The notes under the pieces were generated by a model. That model made no database searches, had not been told where the DNA came from, and saw only the letters and a list, made by a program, of their open reading frames with translations. A program made the position numbers and the translations under genes. Shown here piece after piece: positions 16,864 to 24,953 of a stretch of DNA of 64,000 nucleotides (positions are counted from its first letter, which is position 1; the number at the start of each line of letters is the position of its first letter). The stretch covers positions 1-64,000 of the forward strand of contig CAZQCF010000003.1 of the NCBI GenBank assembly GCA_964592235.1. Direction: 5' to 3'. This DNA comes from PLA3 sp964592235 (lineage in GTDB: Bacteria; Planctomycetota; Phycisphaerae; UBA1845; UTPLA1).

Positions 16864-17172
16864 ATGAAGGGGAACAAGCCAGCATCCAATGGCGGCGATC
16901 GCTCCAAAGAGCTCGCGGAGTTGGTTGGCCGAAAAGTAGTCCTGGATACGTCCGGCCCCCTGATCTACCTCGGTACGCTCGAGCGTATTACGCCGGAGGG
17001 ATTCTGGTTAGCGGCCGCAGACATTCGCGACCGCAACGAAGGACACGATACAAAAGAAGAGTACATCTGTGAGGCACAGAAACTGGGCATTCGTGAGAAT
17101 CGCCGCCGCATCTTTGTCTTTGCGCAAGTCGTGGTCAGCATCTCCGCGCTGGATGACGTGATCGGAACCTGA
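16864..17172 (+). CDS. Conserved small protein with Sm-like beta pattern
   Basis: This 102-residue soluble protein has a charged N-terminus (MKGNKPASNGGDRSKEL), then alternating beta-strand-like segments: GRKVVLDTSGPLIYLGTLERI, EGFWLAAADIRD, and RRRIFVFAQVVVSISALDDV. The strand order and the G-x-L pattern resemble small LSm/SH3-like beta-barrel proteins, but the similarity is only by eye. GGAGG lies about 12 nt upstream. No signal peptide or metal motif is present. It stands between a cytochrome-like gene (divergent) and spoVG (convergent) and is probably its own transcription unit. Function unknown. Confidence 0.65.
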   Translation: MKGNKPASNGGDRSKELAELVGRKVVLDTSGPLIYLGTLERITPEGFWLAAADIRDRNEGHDTKEEYICEAQKLGIRENRRRIFVFAQVVVSISALDDVIGT

Positions 17173-17193
17173 CGGCACAGCGCGCGAGCAGAT

Positions 17194-17817
17194 CTAAAGT
17201 ATCCCCGCGCTGAATGATCCACCGGGGCCCGACGGCTTTGCCATGCGTGATGGCGGGAGCCCTTGCATCGGGTTTGAAGCGGGGCGCGCGGCTGCTTCCG
17301 AGTCCGCGTTCGGGGGCACCGGTTCCGACGCTGTCTGGGAACGCGCCGCCGCAGTTCGCTTGAGGTCGTCGATCAGTTCATCGTATTCCGAAGGGCCCAG
17401 GTCCTCGTCGTCGTCGAACTCCGCCGGCCGATAGCCGGGCTGCGCCGCGCGGTTCAGCTCTTCCTGATACGCGCGAATGATCTCCGCCTGAATGCGCTCC
17501 CGCCCCGAAGGGTTGATCGGATGCGCTACGTCAGCATGGAGCTTGATGCGCCCCTGCTCATCGCGCACCGCCCGGTTGTCCGCCAGGCGCGTCCCGCACT
17601 CATTGCAGTACCGCGCGCGAAGGTGATTCTTGCAGCCGCACTTTCGGCACCGATCGGCCAGCTTGCGCGACGGCATTGCCACGAACGGCCCATTGACGCC
17701 ATCAATGATCTTCAAGTCCCGGATGACGAACTCGCCGTCCAGCGTCACGCTGCAAAACGCTCGCAGCCGCTCGGAATTGCTCCCGACCAGCTTGATCCGG
17801 ACTTCGGTGATGTTCAT
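17194..17817 (-). CDS. spoVG: SpoVG-family protein with an inserted zinc ribbon
   Basis: SpoVG is a small RNA/DNA-binding regulator. The N-terminal half is clear SpoVG: MNITEVRIKLV, LDGEFVIRDLKIIDG and NGPFVAMPSRK, then resumes with DVAHPINPSGRERIQAEIIRAY. Between PSRK and DVAHPIN, where usual SpoVG has only a few residues, about 40 residues are inserted that contain CRKCGCKNHLRARYCNECG, two Cys pairs of a zinc-ribbon type. The C-terminal 90 residues are acidic then Pro/Ser/Ala-rich and probably disordered. At 207 residues it is twice the usual length (about 97). It lies 114 bp downstream of ispE, the neighbour seen in many bacteria, which supports the assignment. Confidence 0.85.
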   Translation of the reverse strand: MNITEVRIKLVGSNSERLRAFCSVTLDGEFVIRDLKIIDGVNGPFVAMPSRKLADRCRKCGCKNHLRARYCNECGTRLADNRAVRDEQGRIKLHADVAHPINPSGRERIQAEIIRAYQEELNRAAQPGYRPAEFDDDEDLGPSEYDELIDDLKRTAAARSQTASEPVPPNADSEAAARPASNPMQGLPPSRMAKPSGPGGSFSAGIL

Positions 17818-17931
17818 CAGGCGGCCTCCGGACTATCGCGGTGCAGTGCAAAGATGAAGCGTCGGTGGCTGAAACTGAAGCCTACCACAACGGCGGGCCG
17901 AATCCAAGCGGATGGCCGCCGCATTCGCAGG

Positions 17932-18801
17932 TCAGCCGAGAACGCGAACGATCTTAATTCGCCCGCCGTGCACAAGGATCGGCTCGGCTACCTCACCCCA
18001 TGCACGTGCTGCGATCTCATCGTCGAAGAGGGTAAATAGGCAGCTTCCACTGCCGGTCATGCGCACCGGTCGGCCGCCACGATGCGATAGCCGCGCGTGC
18101 AACTCCGAAAGACGCGGCTCGAATTCAAACGCCGCGGCCTCGAGGTCGTTGAACAACTGCTGGAGCAATTGATCGGCGTGCATCGGCCCCGCGATCCATG
18201 GTGTCCTCGCGCGTGGTGCAGCCGGTTCAAGTGCCCTCGCGGCGCGCCTCGCATGACACCGATACACTTCGGCGGTGGAAACTCCGAAGGGCGGAACGAC
18301 AACCGCAGCCCAGCCCTGCCATCCATCGATTCGCGAGAGGACGTCCCCCCGCCCTCGCAGGATCGCCTGCCCCTGTTCCAGAAAAAACGGTACATCCGAA
18401 CCGACTGCCGCACCAAGGGCGAAAAGCCGCTCAACCGGCCACTTGAGATTCCAAAGTTCGTTCAGAGCCGACAGAGTTGCCGCCGCGTCCGAGCTGCCTC
18501 CGCCCAACCCGCCACCGATCGGGATGTTCTTGGTGAGTCGAATGTGCGCCCCGGGCGATCGGCCCGCCGCGCTGGCGAGCGCATGCGCCGCCCGATGGAC
18601 GAGATTCGTCTCATCTCCTGCAAGCGGACCGATGTCACTCGATTCGACCACGAGCGAAAATTCATCGGCGCTTTCAAAGTGTAAATCGTCCGACCACGCG
18701 ATGGGGACGACCCACGACTCCAGCTCGTGGAACCCATCGGCCCGGCGGCCAAGAATCGCCAGCGTGAAATTGAGTTTCGCGTGAGCGGTCCGGCGGATCA
18801 T
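17932..18801 (-). CDS. ispE: 4-diphosphocytidyl-2-C-methyl-D-erythritol kinase
   Basis: IspE phosphorylates CDP-methylerythritol in the MEP route to isoprenoids. The 289-residue protein has the GHMP-kinase layout: HAKLNFTLAILGRRADGFHEL at the N-terminus, the ATP loop IPIGGGLGGGSSDAAATL near residue 90, VGSDVPFF, and a C-terminal RMTGSGSCLF motif. The start at MIRRTAHAKLNF (18801) fits family N-termini; no strong Shine-Dalgarno is visible. It is followed by spoVG in the same direction. A tRNA-Leu gene with its own promoter is divergent upstream. Confidence 0.95.
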   Translation of the reverse strand: MIRRTAHAKLNFTLAILGRRADGFHELESWVVPIAWSDDLHFESADEFSLVVESSDIGPLAGDETNLVHRAAHALASAAGRSPGAHIRLTKNIPIGGGLGGGSSDAAATLSALNELWNLKWPVERLFALGAAVGSDVPFFLEQGQAILRGRGDVLSRIDGWQGWAAVVVPPFGVSTAEVYRCHARRAARALEPAAPRARTPWIAGPMHADQLLQQLFNDLEAAAFEFEPRLSELHARLSHRGGRPVRMTGSGSCLFTLFDDEIAARAWGEVAEPILVHGGRIKIVRVLG

Positions 18802-18833
18802 GGCGGAATCATATCGCGCCGCCACCCAGCTGT

Positions 18834-18862
18834 TTGACGCGGCCGAATAACAGGACAATGAT
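18834..18862 (+). promoter_or_regulatory. Sigma70-type promoter of tRNA-Leu
   Basis: TTGACG (18834-18839) and AATGAT (18857-18862) are 17 bp apart; the -35 matches 5 of 6 and the -10 4 of 6. The predicted start is within a few bases of the tRNA 5' end at 18872. It may also serve the ion-channel gene 20 bp after the tRNA, since no terminator lies between. Confidence 0.5.
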
Positions 18863-18871
18863 GAAGCGTCC

Positions 18872-18954
18872 GGGCGAGTGGCGGAATGGCAGACGCTGGG
18901 GATTTAAAATCCCCTATCCGCAAGGATGTGCGGGTTCGAGTCCCGCCTCGCCCA
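18872..18954 (+). tRNA. tRNA-Leu (anticodon TAA)
   Basis: The acceptor stem GGGCGAG pairs with CTCGCCC with discriminator A. The anticodon stem GGGGA/TCCCC encloses TTTAAAA, giving UAA. A long variable arm (TATCCGCAAGGATGT) marks class II, and the T arm is GCGGG-TTCGAGT-CCCGC. CCA is not encoded. Confidence 0.96.
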
Positions 18955-18973
18955 CTGCGATTGGGAGCGTGGA

Positions 18974-20080
18974 ATGAAAGTGCTGCCGGGGTTCGTTGGC
19001 TGCCTGTTGGCCCTGATTGTAAGCTCGGTGCATCGGGCAAAGGCCGACGGTCCTTCGGCCTCCAGCCTGCCTGCGTCGGATGCAGCGAGCGCAGCGACGG
19101 CGTTACTGACCCCGCCCAAGGCAGACGGCCCCCTCGAGTTAGCCGCGGCCTTCCAACTTCAAAACATCAATGCGATTAACGACGAGAACCTCACCTTTGA
19201 ATTTACTGGTGTGCTAACTCTTCAATGGCATGATCCTCGTCTTTCTTTCGATCCCAAACAGGCCGGCGTAACCGAGAAAATCTACCAGGGGAATTACCAG
19301 TTCAACGAGTTATACCCCGGTTGGTTTCCGCAGGAAGTGCTGGTCAACGGATCCGGGCTCTATGAGAAAAGCGGCGTCATCCTGCGCGTGCGATCCGATG
19401 GGACGCTGACGCTGGTGCAGACCATCAACGCAGTCGCAAGAGATGATTTCTCGGTTGTACGATTCCCGTTTGACGGGCAAACGCTTGAAGCCGAGTTTGA
19501 AATCCTCGGTTACGACAATCATGAAGTCGTGTTCAGGCCCGCGCCAGAGCCGTGTCATGTATCGCCCGACATGGTACAAGTCCCCCAATGGAAGCTGGGG
19601 CAGGTGAGCATTGAATGCAGTGACCGAGTTTCAACGCATCTCGGCCGCCGAGGGGTTGCATCATCGCTGAAAGTCAGAATCGATGTGCACCGAAAGCCCT
19701 TCTTCATTATCCGGCTCGTTGTCCTGCCGCTCACCCTCATCGTGCTGCTGTCTTTTTGCGTCTTCTGGATGGATCGCTCGTCCGTGGGAGATCGGATCAG
19801 CGTCTCGTTTATTGGCATCTTGACGGGAGTAGCCTATCAGATCGTCGTGAGCGATTTGCTGCCTCAAATTGCCACGTTTACGCTTATTCACGCCTTTCTG
19901 AACATCAGTTTCCTGACGATGTGCGGGACGGTGGTCGTGAACTTACGCGTTGCCGTCCTGGACCGCCGAGGACATCGAGAAGCGGGCGACCTGCTTGATC
20001 GGCGCTGCCGATGGATCTTTCCGCTGGCCTACTTCGCGCATGTGATGCTGGCTGCGCTGGGAGCGTTCTGGTTGCTCTGA
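18974..20080 (+). CDS. Bacterial pentameric ligand-gated ion channel (Cys-loop receptor homologue)
   Basis: The 368-residue protein has a signal peptide (residues 1 to about 24) and an extracellular beta-rich ligand-binding domain (about 50-235). The Pro-loop signature FPFDGQTLEAEFE is near residue 173; it lacks the paired Cys of animal receptors, as in bacterial GLIC/ELIC. Four helices follow: M1 (FFIIRLVVLPLTLIVLLSF), M2 with the DRISVSFIGILTGVAYQ pore region, M3 (ATFTLIHAFLNISFLTM) and M4 at the C-terminus. GGAG precedes the ATG. It would form a homopentameric channel gated by an unknown ligand or protons. It begins 19 bp after tRNA-Leu, so the two may be cotranscribed. Confidence 0.9.
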   Translation: MKVLPGFVGCLLALIVSSVHRAKADGPSASSLPASDAASAATALLTPPKADGPLELAAAFQLQNINAINDENLTFEFTGVLTLQWHDPRLSFDPKQAGVTEKIYQGNYQFNELYPGWFPQEVLVNGSGLYEKSGVILRVRSDGTLTLVQTINAVARDDFSVVRFPFDGQTLEAEFEILGYDNHEVVFRPAPEPCHVSPDMVQVPQWKLGQVSIECSDRVSTHLGRRGVASSLKVRIDVHRKPFFIIRLVVLPLTLIVLLSFCVFWMDRSSVGDRISVSFIGILTGVAYQIVVSDLLPQIATFTLIHAFLNISFLTMCGTVVVNLRVAVLDRRGHREAGDLLDRRCRWIFPLAYFAHVMLAALGAFWLL

Positions 20081-20189
20081 TCATTTCCTGCGGCGGGGCT
20101 GTCCGTTGATTGAGACCTTCAATGGGAGAGCCGCCCCGCAGCGCGGCTGTCCCTTGACGGCCGGGACCGTTTCGGGTATCAATTTCGCC

Positions 20190-20591
20190 ATGGCTAAAGC
20201 ACCTTTGCACTGCAACGTGATTACGCCCGAGCGACAGGTTCTTGAGACGGACGCGGTTTCGGTGGTTCTCCCTGCGCACGATGGCCTCGTCGGCGTCCTC
20301 GACAAGCGGGCCCCCCTGCTTTGCGAGCTAGGCACCGGCGTACTGCGCGTTGAGACCGATGCCGGCAAGACCCAGCAGGTATTTGTGGATGGCGGTTTTG
20401 CACAGGTCCACAAGAACGAAATTACGATCCTGACCGAACGGGCCGCCCTTGCCGAAAACATCACATCCGCCGATGCCCGCAAGGCACTCGATGCAGCCAA
20501 CGCCATGCCCGCCAGGGACGATGCAACCGCAGCGGCCAAGCAGCGCGCCATCGCAAGAGCCAAGGCGCAGATCGCGATCGCGGGCAAGTAA
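20190..20591 (+). CDS. atpC: F-type ATP synthase epsilon subunit
   Basis: This subunit couples the gamma stalk to the catalytic head and inhibits hydrolysis. The 133 residues match: LHCNVITPERQVLETDAVSVVLPAHDG at the N-terminus, GVLDKRAPLLCELGTGVLRV in the beta sandwich, FVDGGFAQVHKNEITIL, and a C-terminal helical hairpin (ALAENITSADARKALDAANA then an Ala/Lys-rich helix). The start is the ATG at 20190 without a strong Shine-Dalgarno. No other ATP-synthase gene is in the window; normally atpD lies directly upstream. Upstream here is the ion-channel gene, so this is a detached atpC. It converges on the PLP enzyme gene, 8 bp away. Confidence 0.92.
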   Translation: MAKAPLHCNVITPERQVLETDAVSVVLPAHDGLVGVLDKRAPLLCELGTGVLRVETDAGKTQQVFVDGGFAQVHKNEITILTERAALAENITSADARKALDAANAMPARDDATAAAKQRAIARAKAQIAIAGK

Positions 20592-20599
20592 CTGTTTGC

Positions 20600-21973
20600 T
20601 CACGTGCTTGAGAGCGCCGCATCCAGCTCCGCGATCAAATCGTGCCAATCTTCCAGGCCCACGCTTAACCGCACTCCGCCCGGGACCAGCCCGTCTGCCG
20701 CTTTCTGCTCCGGCGGGACGGCTGCGTGGGTCATCGTGTACGGGCATTCGATCAGCGTCTTGACCTGACCAAGCGAAACCGCGAGCGTGATGCAGTACGA
20801 GTTTTTGGCGATCCAATCGATCAGCCGCTCGCCGGGATTGTCGCTCGGTGATTCTTGTTTCAAAACGAAGTAGATCATCGAGCCAGGGGCGAAGCGGCCG
20901 TTCTCATCCACCATCTGACTGCGCGCCAGGTCGTTTTGCGGGAATGACGTCAAACCCGGATAGCGGACATACTCGACCCGAGGATGCGATTCGAGGAACT
21001 TCGCGACGCGCATCGCCGTCTTCTGATAATTCGCCATCCGCGCTGCGAGCGAAGGCAGGCCATACACCAGCGCGCCCCACGCCGCCTTGGGCGACAGCGT
21101 ACCGCCGAAGTCTTTGCGATACATGAGCAACTTGTCTTGAATCTCGGCCGGGCCGATGACCACGCCGCCCAGGTCGGTGCCGAACCCACCGATGCCCTTG
21201 GTCAGACTCTCGACCACCACATCGGCGCCAAGTTGCAGCGGCCGCTGGCAAAACGGCGTAGCAAATGTATTGTCACAAGCGATCCAGACGCGATGCGACA
21301 ACGGCCGGTCGAGGTTGATCTCGTCGACGATCTGCCGCACGCGGGCGATGTCGATCAGTTGCAGGTCGGGGTTGACGGGCGTTTCAAAATACACGAGCCG
21401 CGTCTCATGTTGGATGGATCGCCGCAGGGCCGCCTCGTCCGTCATGTCAATGAACGTCGCGTGGATCTCATACCGCGGCAACCAGTTGGTAAAGAGCGAA
21501 TACGTGCAGCCGTACAGGGTGCGGTGCGAGACGATGTGCTGACCCGTGCGAACCAGGACACCGACGAGGGCGCTGATGGCCGCCATGCCGGACGCGAAGC
21601 ACACGGCCATGTCGCCGTGTTCGGCGACGGCAAGATTCTCCTCGAGCATGGCGCGGGTCGGCTCGTCGAGGCGGTCATAGATGTAAATCGGTGCGTGTTC
21701 GGCGGCGGCGGGCGCGTGATGCGCGAACTCGCAGAAGCCCTGCGCTCCGCGTCGCGCCGAGTCCAGCCGGAACGCGGCACTGCACGTCATCGGTGGGACG
21801 ACGTGGTGATCGTATTCCCATTTCCCAGTGCGTCCTCGACCGTGAATCAAGCGGGTGCGCGTACGCCGGCGGGATTCATTGAGAGTCCGTGAGGCGCGAC
21901 GGCGGCTTGAATCGGGATGCGATGCACTAGTATTGCCGTTGTCTCTGGTCAACTTTCGTGTCCGCGATGCCAT
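20600..21973 (-). CDS. Cys/Met-metabolism PLP-dependent enzyme (trans-sulfuration family)
   Basis: The 457-residue protein belongs to the cystathionine gamma-synthase/beta-lyase, methionine gamma-lyase and O-acetylhomoserine sulfhydrylase family. Clear features are LIHGRG near residue 42, VCFASGMAAISALV (about 123-136), RLVYFETPVNPDLQLIDI, WIACDNTFATPFCQRP, and the PLP-lysine region VESLTKGIGGFGTDLGGVV near residue 250. GVRLSVGLEDWHDLI at the C-terminus is also typical. The N-terminus has about 40 extra Arg/Ser-rich residues. The start at 21973 is preferred because GAGGTG lies 5 nt upstream. Which reaction it catalyses cannot be told from sequence alone. It lies 30 bp after the DUF4405 gene and may be the last gene of that operon. 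Confidence 0.88.
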   Translation of the reverse strand: MASRTRKLTRDNGNTSASHPDSSRRRASRTLNESRRRTRTRLIHGRGRTGKWEYDHHVVPPMTCSAAFRLDSARRGAQGFCEFAHHAPAAAEHAPIYIYDRLDEPTRAMLEENLAVAEHGDMAVCFASGMAAISALVGVLVRTGQHIVSHRTLYGCTYSLFTNWLPRYEIHATFIDMTDEAALRRSIQHETRLVYFETPVNPDLQLIDIARVRQIVDEINLDRPLSHRVWIACDNTFATPFCQRPLQLGADVVVESLTKGIGGFGTDLGGVVIGPAEIQDKLLMYRKDFGGTLSPKAAWGALVYGLPSLAARMANYQKTAMRVAKFLESHPRVEYVRYPGLTSFPQNDLARSQMVDENGRFAPGSMIYFVLKQESPSDNPGERLIDWIAKNSYCITLAVSLGQVKTLIECPYTMTHAAVPPEQKAADGLVPGGVRLSVGLEDWHDLIAELDAALSST

Positions 21974-22003
21974 GATGCACCTCGCCGCCAAAATGAAACT
22001 GCT

Positions 22004-22453
22004 CTACAACTCCGGAGCCTCTTCGTAGTCCGCCTGGACCTGTTCCTCGTCCTGATCGTGTGGACTGGCGACGTTCATCTTCGCGAAGATAACAAAGAGA
22101 AAAAGAGACGCCAGCACGGCCGTCAGCAGTCCGACACCGATTGCGTTTCTGCGCCAGGCTTCTGCGGACGCGGGAGGCTTGCCGCGCGTCAGCAGCCGGG
22201 CGGTCGTCGTAAAGACCCAGTTCCAATGCAGGGCCAGATGCAGAGCAACGAATCCGGCCATCGTGATCGCGGCGTAGAAATGGACGGCCCCCCAATCGTG
22301 ACGGGCCAACGACCAGAGCGTATCAGGGGCGTGGCGAATCCCTCCGCTGCCTGGAGGAAGCACGAATTCCAGGATCAGCCCGGTCGCAACCATCGCAAGC
22401 AATACGATCAGCGTCACGGCATCGATCAGATAATTCAGCGTCGAGCGAGTCAT
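22004..22453 (-). CDS. DUF4405 cytochrome b-like membrane protein
   Basis: The 149-residue protein has three or four membrane helices. The core reads LNYLIDAVTLIVLLAMVATGLIL, then WGAVHFYAAITMAGFVALHLALHWNWV, where His residues spaced on the helix fit the W-G-x-x-H...H-x-x-x-H-W pattern of DUF4405 proteins. These resemble small cytochrome b561-type heme proteins. A final helix ends in an acidic tail (DQDEEQVQADYEEAPEL). It lies 58 bp after the fused porAB gene on the same strand, which hints at electron transfer between the soluble oxidoreductase and the membrane; that link is inference. The ATG at 22453 or one three codons upstream could be the start. Confidence 0.75.
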   Translation of the reverse strand: MTRSTLNYLIDAVTLIVLLAMVATGLILEFVLPPGSGGIRHAPDTLWSLARHDWGAVHFYAAITMAGFVALHLALHWNWVFTTTARLLTRGKPPASAEAWRRNAIGVGLLTAVLASLFLFVIFAKMNVASPHDQDEEQVQADYEEAPEL

Positions 22454-22511
22454 GGTACGCATCCCGAATGTGGCGCGCCCGTTAGCAGATCCGCCAGTGC
22501 GGGGCCGCATC

Positions 22512-24815
22512 CTACAAGTGGTCGCTGGCCGCCATCGCCTTGAGCCGTTCCCAGCGGCGATCAACTTCCTCCTGAACCTCGCGGGAGACTTCAGCGAACT
22601 CCGGCGTGGTGAGATGCCGATAAGCGCCGCCCATCTTCATGAAGGCCTCGGTGACCGGGATTCTCTTCCCCTTTGCCGCCGGGTCGTAAGTGATCACCGT
22701 CTTGCCGTGGTCAATCTCAAACAACGGATGCATGCACGCATCAACGCACGCCTCCACCGCGGACGGCCCGACGTGCTCATCCATGCCCCAATTGAGCGGG
22801 CACACCGAGAGCGTCTTCACAAACGCGAAGCCGCCGGCGCGCACGACGGCCTGGGCCTTGCGCGCCTTGCGGATCATGTCCAACCCGTTGGACTCCGCGG
22901 CGGACGCAAGGTACGGCGCGAATGTACCGCGAAGGATCTCGATGATGTCTTTGTGGTGCGTGCGCTTGCCGGACTGCTTCGCGCCGACCGGCGCATTGGT
23001 GTTCTTCTGCCCGCGGAACCCGCTGTAGCACATCTGGGCTCCGGTGTTCATGTAGCCTTTGTTGTCATACTCCAGCACGATGAACGGATCGTTGCGCAGG
23101 GCTGCCGCGATGAGCTGATCCACTCCGATGTCGTCGCCTCCGTCGCCAGTCACCATGACGACCGTGATGTCCTCGGGCAGGTCCCCTTTGGCGCGATAGC
23201 GTTTGATCATTTCCACGAGGCCGGTCGCGGTGCTGCTTCCGTTGTGGAACAGATTGTGAATGTACGGCACTTTGAAGCTCGTCAGCGGATAGCCCGTCGT
23301 AACGACCATGCCGCAACCGGTGTTGAAGACGAGCAGGACGTGCCCGTCGATTCCGCGGAGGAACAGGTTCAGCGTGGTGAAAATGCCACAGCCCGGACAG
23401 GCGCTGTGCTTGTCGAAGCGGGCAGGCATTTTGGAGAGCTCTTTGAGATTGACTTTTCCGTTCTGCCCAGCGTTGAGTGAACACTCGTTGACGGTGAGCG
23501 GGACAAGCGTTTCAGCCGGGTTGTAGTCCGGATCACCGGGCCAGGCGCCGTAATAGGCCTTGCGCCGCGCGAACGTGTAGATCGGCTGGTCGCCGGCGTG
23601 TTCGCTATGCGACGGCCAGTCGCGCGCGGCGTCGAACATGGCCAAAGCGTCTTCCTTATTGAAGTTCAATCCGCCAATGCCGTAAGAACGCTGGATGATC
23701 CGCGCGGTGTTTCCCGCGCGCTGCAGCGCGGCGCCGATCTCGTTGGCGAGGTAGTTGCTTGCGCCGTACTGGCTTGCCCGCTCGGCGACGACGACGCGCT
23801 TTGCCCCGCCGATCGCGTCGAGCAGCTCCTGCTCGGGCCAGGGGCGCAGCACGGTCGGAATCACAAGATTCGACGAGTCACCGTTCCTCGCCAGCTCGTC
23901 CACGGCATCCTTCGACGCTTCTCCGGCCGAGTTCAATGCCACGAGGCACACGGGAGCGTCCGGGTCGCCATATCGCTCGACGAAGCCGTATCGTCGCCCG
24001 GAGAGCACCGCGAACTCGTCGAAGACCTGCGCAATCACCCCGTAGGCCTTCTCAAACTTGTTCTCCAACTGCACCTTGCTGTTGATGCAGTCGTCATTCA
24101 TGTACGGCCCGAATGTATAGGGCCGCTGCATGTTGAGGATGTTCAGGCGGCCATTGGTCTCTTCGAGCGTCGCCTTGAACGGCGGCGGTCCGACGAATCG
24201 TCGAACGTCGTCGGCGTTTTCGAATACCTTGATGCGGCGCGTCGCATGCGATGTATGAAAGCCGTCGTACGCGACGATCGCGGGCAGGTTGACCGCTTCG
24301 GCCACTTTGATGGCGACGATGTTCAAATCGTAGGCGGCTTGGACGGTCGGCGCGAGGAAGATGAGCCAGCCGTAGCCGAGTGCCGCGTAGAGGTCACTGT
24401 GGCCGTTCTTGATGTTCAGCGGGCCGGAAACTTCTCGCGTGGAGAGATTCAGCACCATCGGCAGCCCGAGACCGCTGATCGCCGGCATCTGCTCGGCCTT
24501 GAGCAGCAGTCCCTGCGCGCTGGTGACGTCGACGACGCGCGCCCCCGCCGCCGCCATGCCGGCGCAGATCGAGATCGCCGCCAACTCGCTCGTGCCGACC
24601 ACGAACGCCATGTCGCTCTTTCCATCGGCGACTGCTTTGGAGACGATCTCGCCGACCTCGGAGGATGGCGTGATCGGGTAATATCCTTCGCCGTCGTAGC
24701 CGATGTCGAGGATGGCCCGCGCGACGGCCTCGTTGCCGTTGCCGATCCACACGGTCTGCGGAGCTTGCGACAATGAAGGGAGGTGTCCGGGTCTGTCAAG
24801 GATGGCGGTTCTCAT
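22512..24815 (-). CDS. porAB: 2-oxoacid:ferredoxin oxidoreductase, fused alpha-beta subunit
   Basis: It oxidatively decarboxylates a 2-oxoacid, probably pyruvate, to acyl-CoA and reduced ferredoxin. The 767-residue chain joins two subunits. The alpha part (about 20-410) has GYYPITPSSEVGE (about 44-56), GTSELAAISICAGMA and VAYDGFHTSHATRR, the last close to the DGFRTSHE motif of pyruvate enzymes. The beta part (about 455-767) has iron-sulfur ligands CPGCG (473-477), TGCGM near 501 and SVCPLNWG, and the ThDP motif GDGGDDIG (557-564) to YDNKGYMNTG (583-592). The start at 24815 begins MRTAILDRPG; further upstream codons lack family similarity. It is 138 bp after the fused gamma-delta gene, so the complex is encoded by two fusions. 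Confidence 0.92.
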   Translation of the reverse strand: MRTAILDRPGHLPSLSQAPQTVWIGNGNEAVARAILDIGYDGEGYYPITPSSEVGEIVSKAVADGKSDMAFVVGTSELAAISICAGMAAAGARVVDVTSAQGLLLKAEQMPAISGLGLPMVLNLSTREVSGPLNIKNGHSDLYAALGYGWLIFLAPTVQAAYDLNIVAIKVAEAVNLPAIVAYDGFHTSHATRRIKVFENADDVRRFVGPPPFKATLEETNGRLNILNMQRPYTFGPYMNDDCINSKVQLENKFEKAYGVIAQVFDEFAVLSGRRYGFVERYGDPDAPVCLVALNSAGEASKDAVDELARNGDSSNLVIPTVLRPWPEQELLDAIGGAKRVVVAERASQYGASNYLANEIGAALQRAGNTARIIQRSYGIGGLNFNKEDALAMFDAARDWPSHSEHAGDQPIYTFARRKAYYGAWPGDPDYNPAETLVPLTVNECSLNAGQNGKVNLKELSKMPARFDKHSACPGCGIFTTLNLFLRGIDGHVLLVFNTGCGMVVTTGYPLTSFKVPYIHNLFHNGSSTATGLVEMIKRYRAKGDLPEDITVVMVTGDGGDDIGVDQLIAAALRNDPFIVLEYDNKGYMNTGAQMCYSGFRGQKNTNAPVGAKQSGKRTHHKDIIEILRGTFAPYLASAAESNGLDMIRKARKAQAVVRAGGFAFVKTLSVCPLNWGMDEHVGPSAVEACVDACMHPLFEIDHGKTVITYDPAAKGKRIPVTEAFMKMGGAYRHLTTPEFAEVSREVQEEVDRRWERLKAMAASDHL

Positions 24816-24953
24816 GGGCAGCGCGTCTCGCTTTCCTGAAGTTGCTTCGACTTTTCGATGATTGCTTCCATCCAACGGCGAGCAAGCTCGCCAGTTAAAT
24901 ATCGCGTTACGTCGGCACGTGTCTACTGAAGACCGATCTCTGCAAATCGGCCC

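Noticed and set aside
18872..20591. Integrative element at tRNA-Leu
   Set aside because: No integrase, no repeated tRNA 3' end and normal neighbouring genes were seen; adjacency alone is weak evidence.
22452..24776. Long plus-strand open frames (342 and 392 codons) antisense to the 2-oxoacid oxidoreductase
   Set aside because: They are His/Arg/Asp-rich shadows of the porAB reading frame in high-GC DNA, with no motifs, while the minus-strand frame has complete cofactor motifs.
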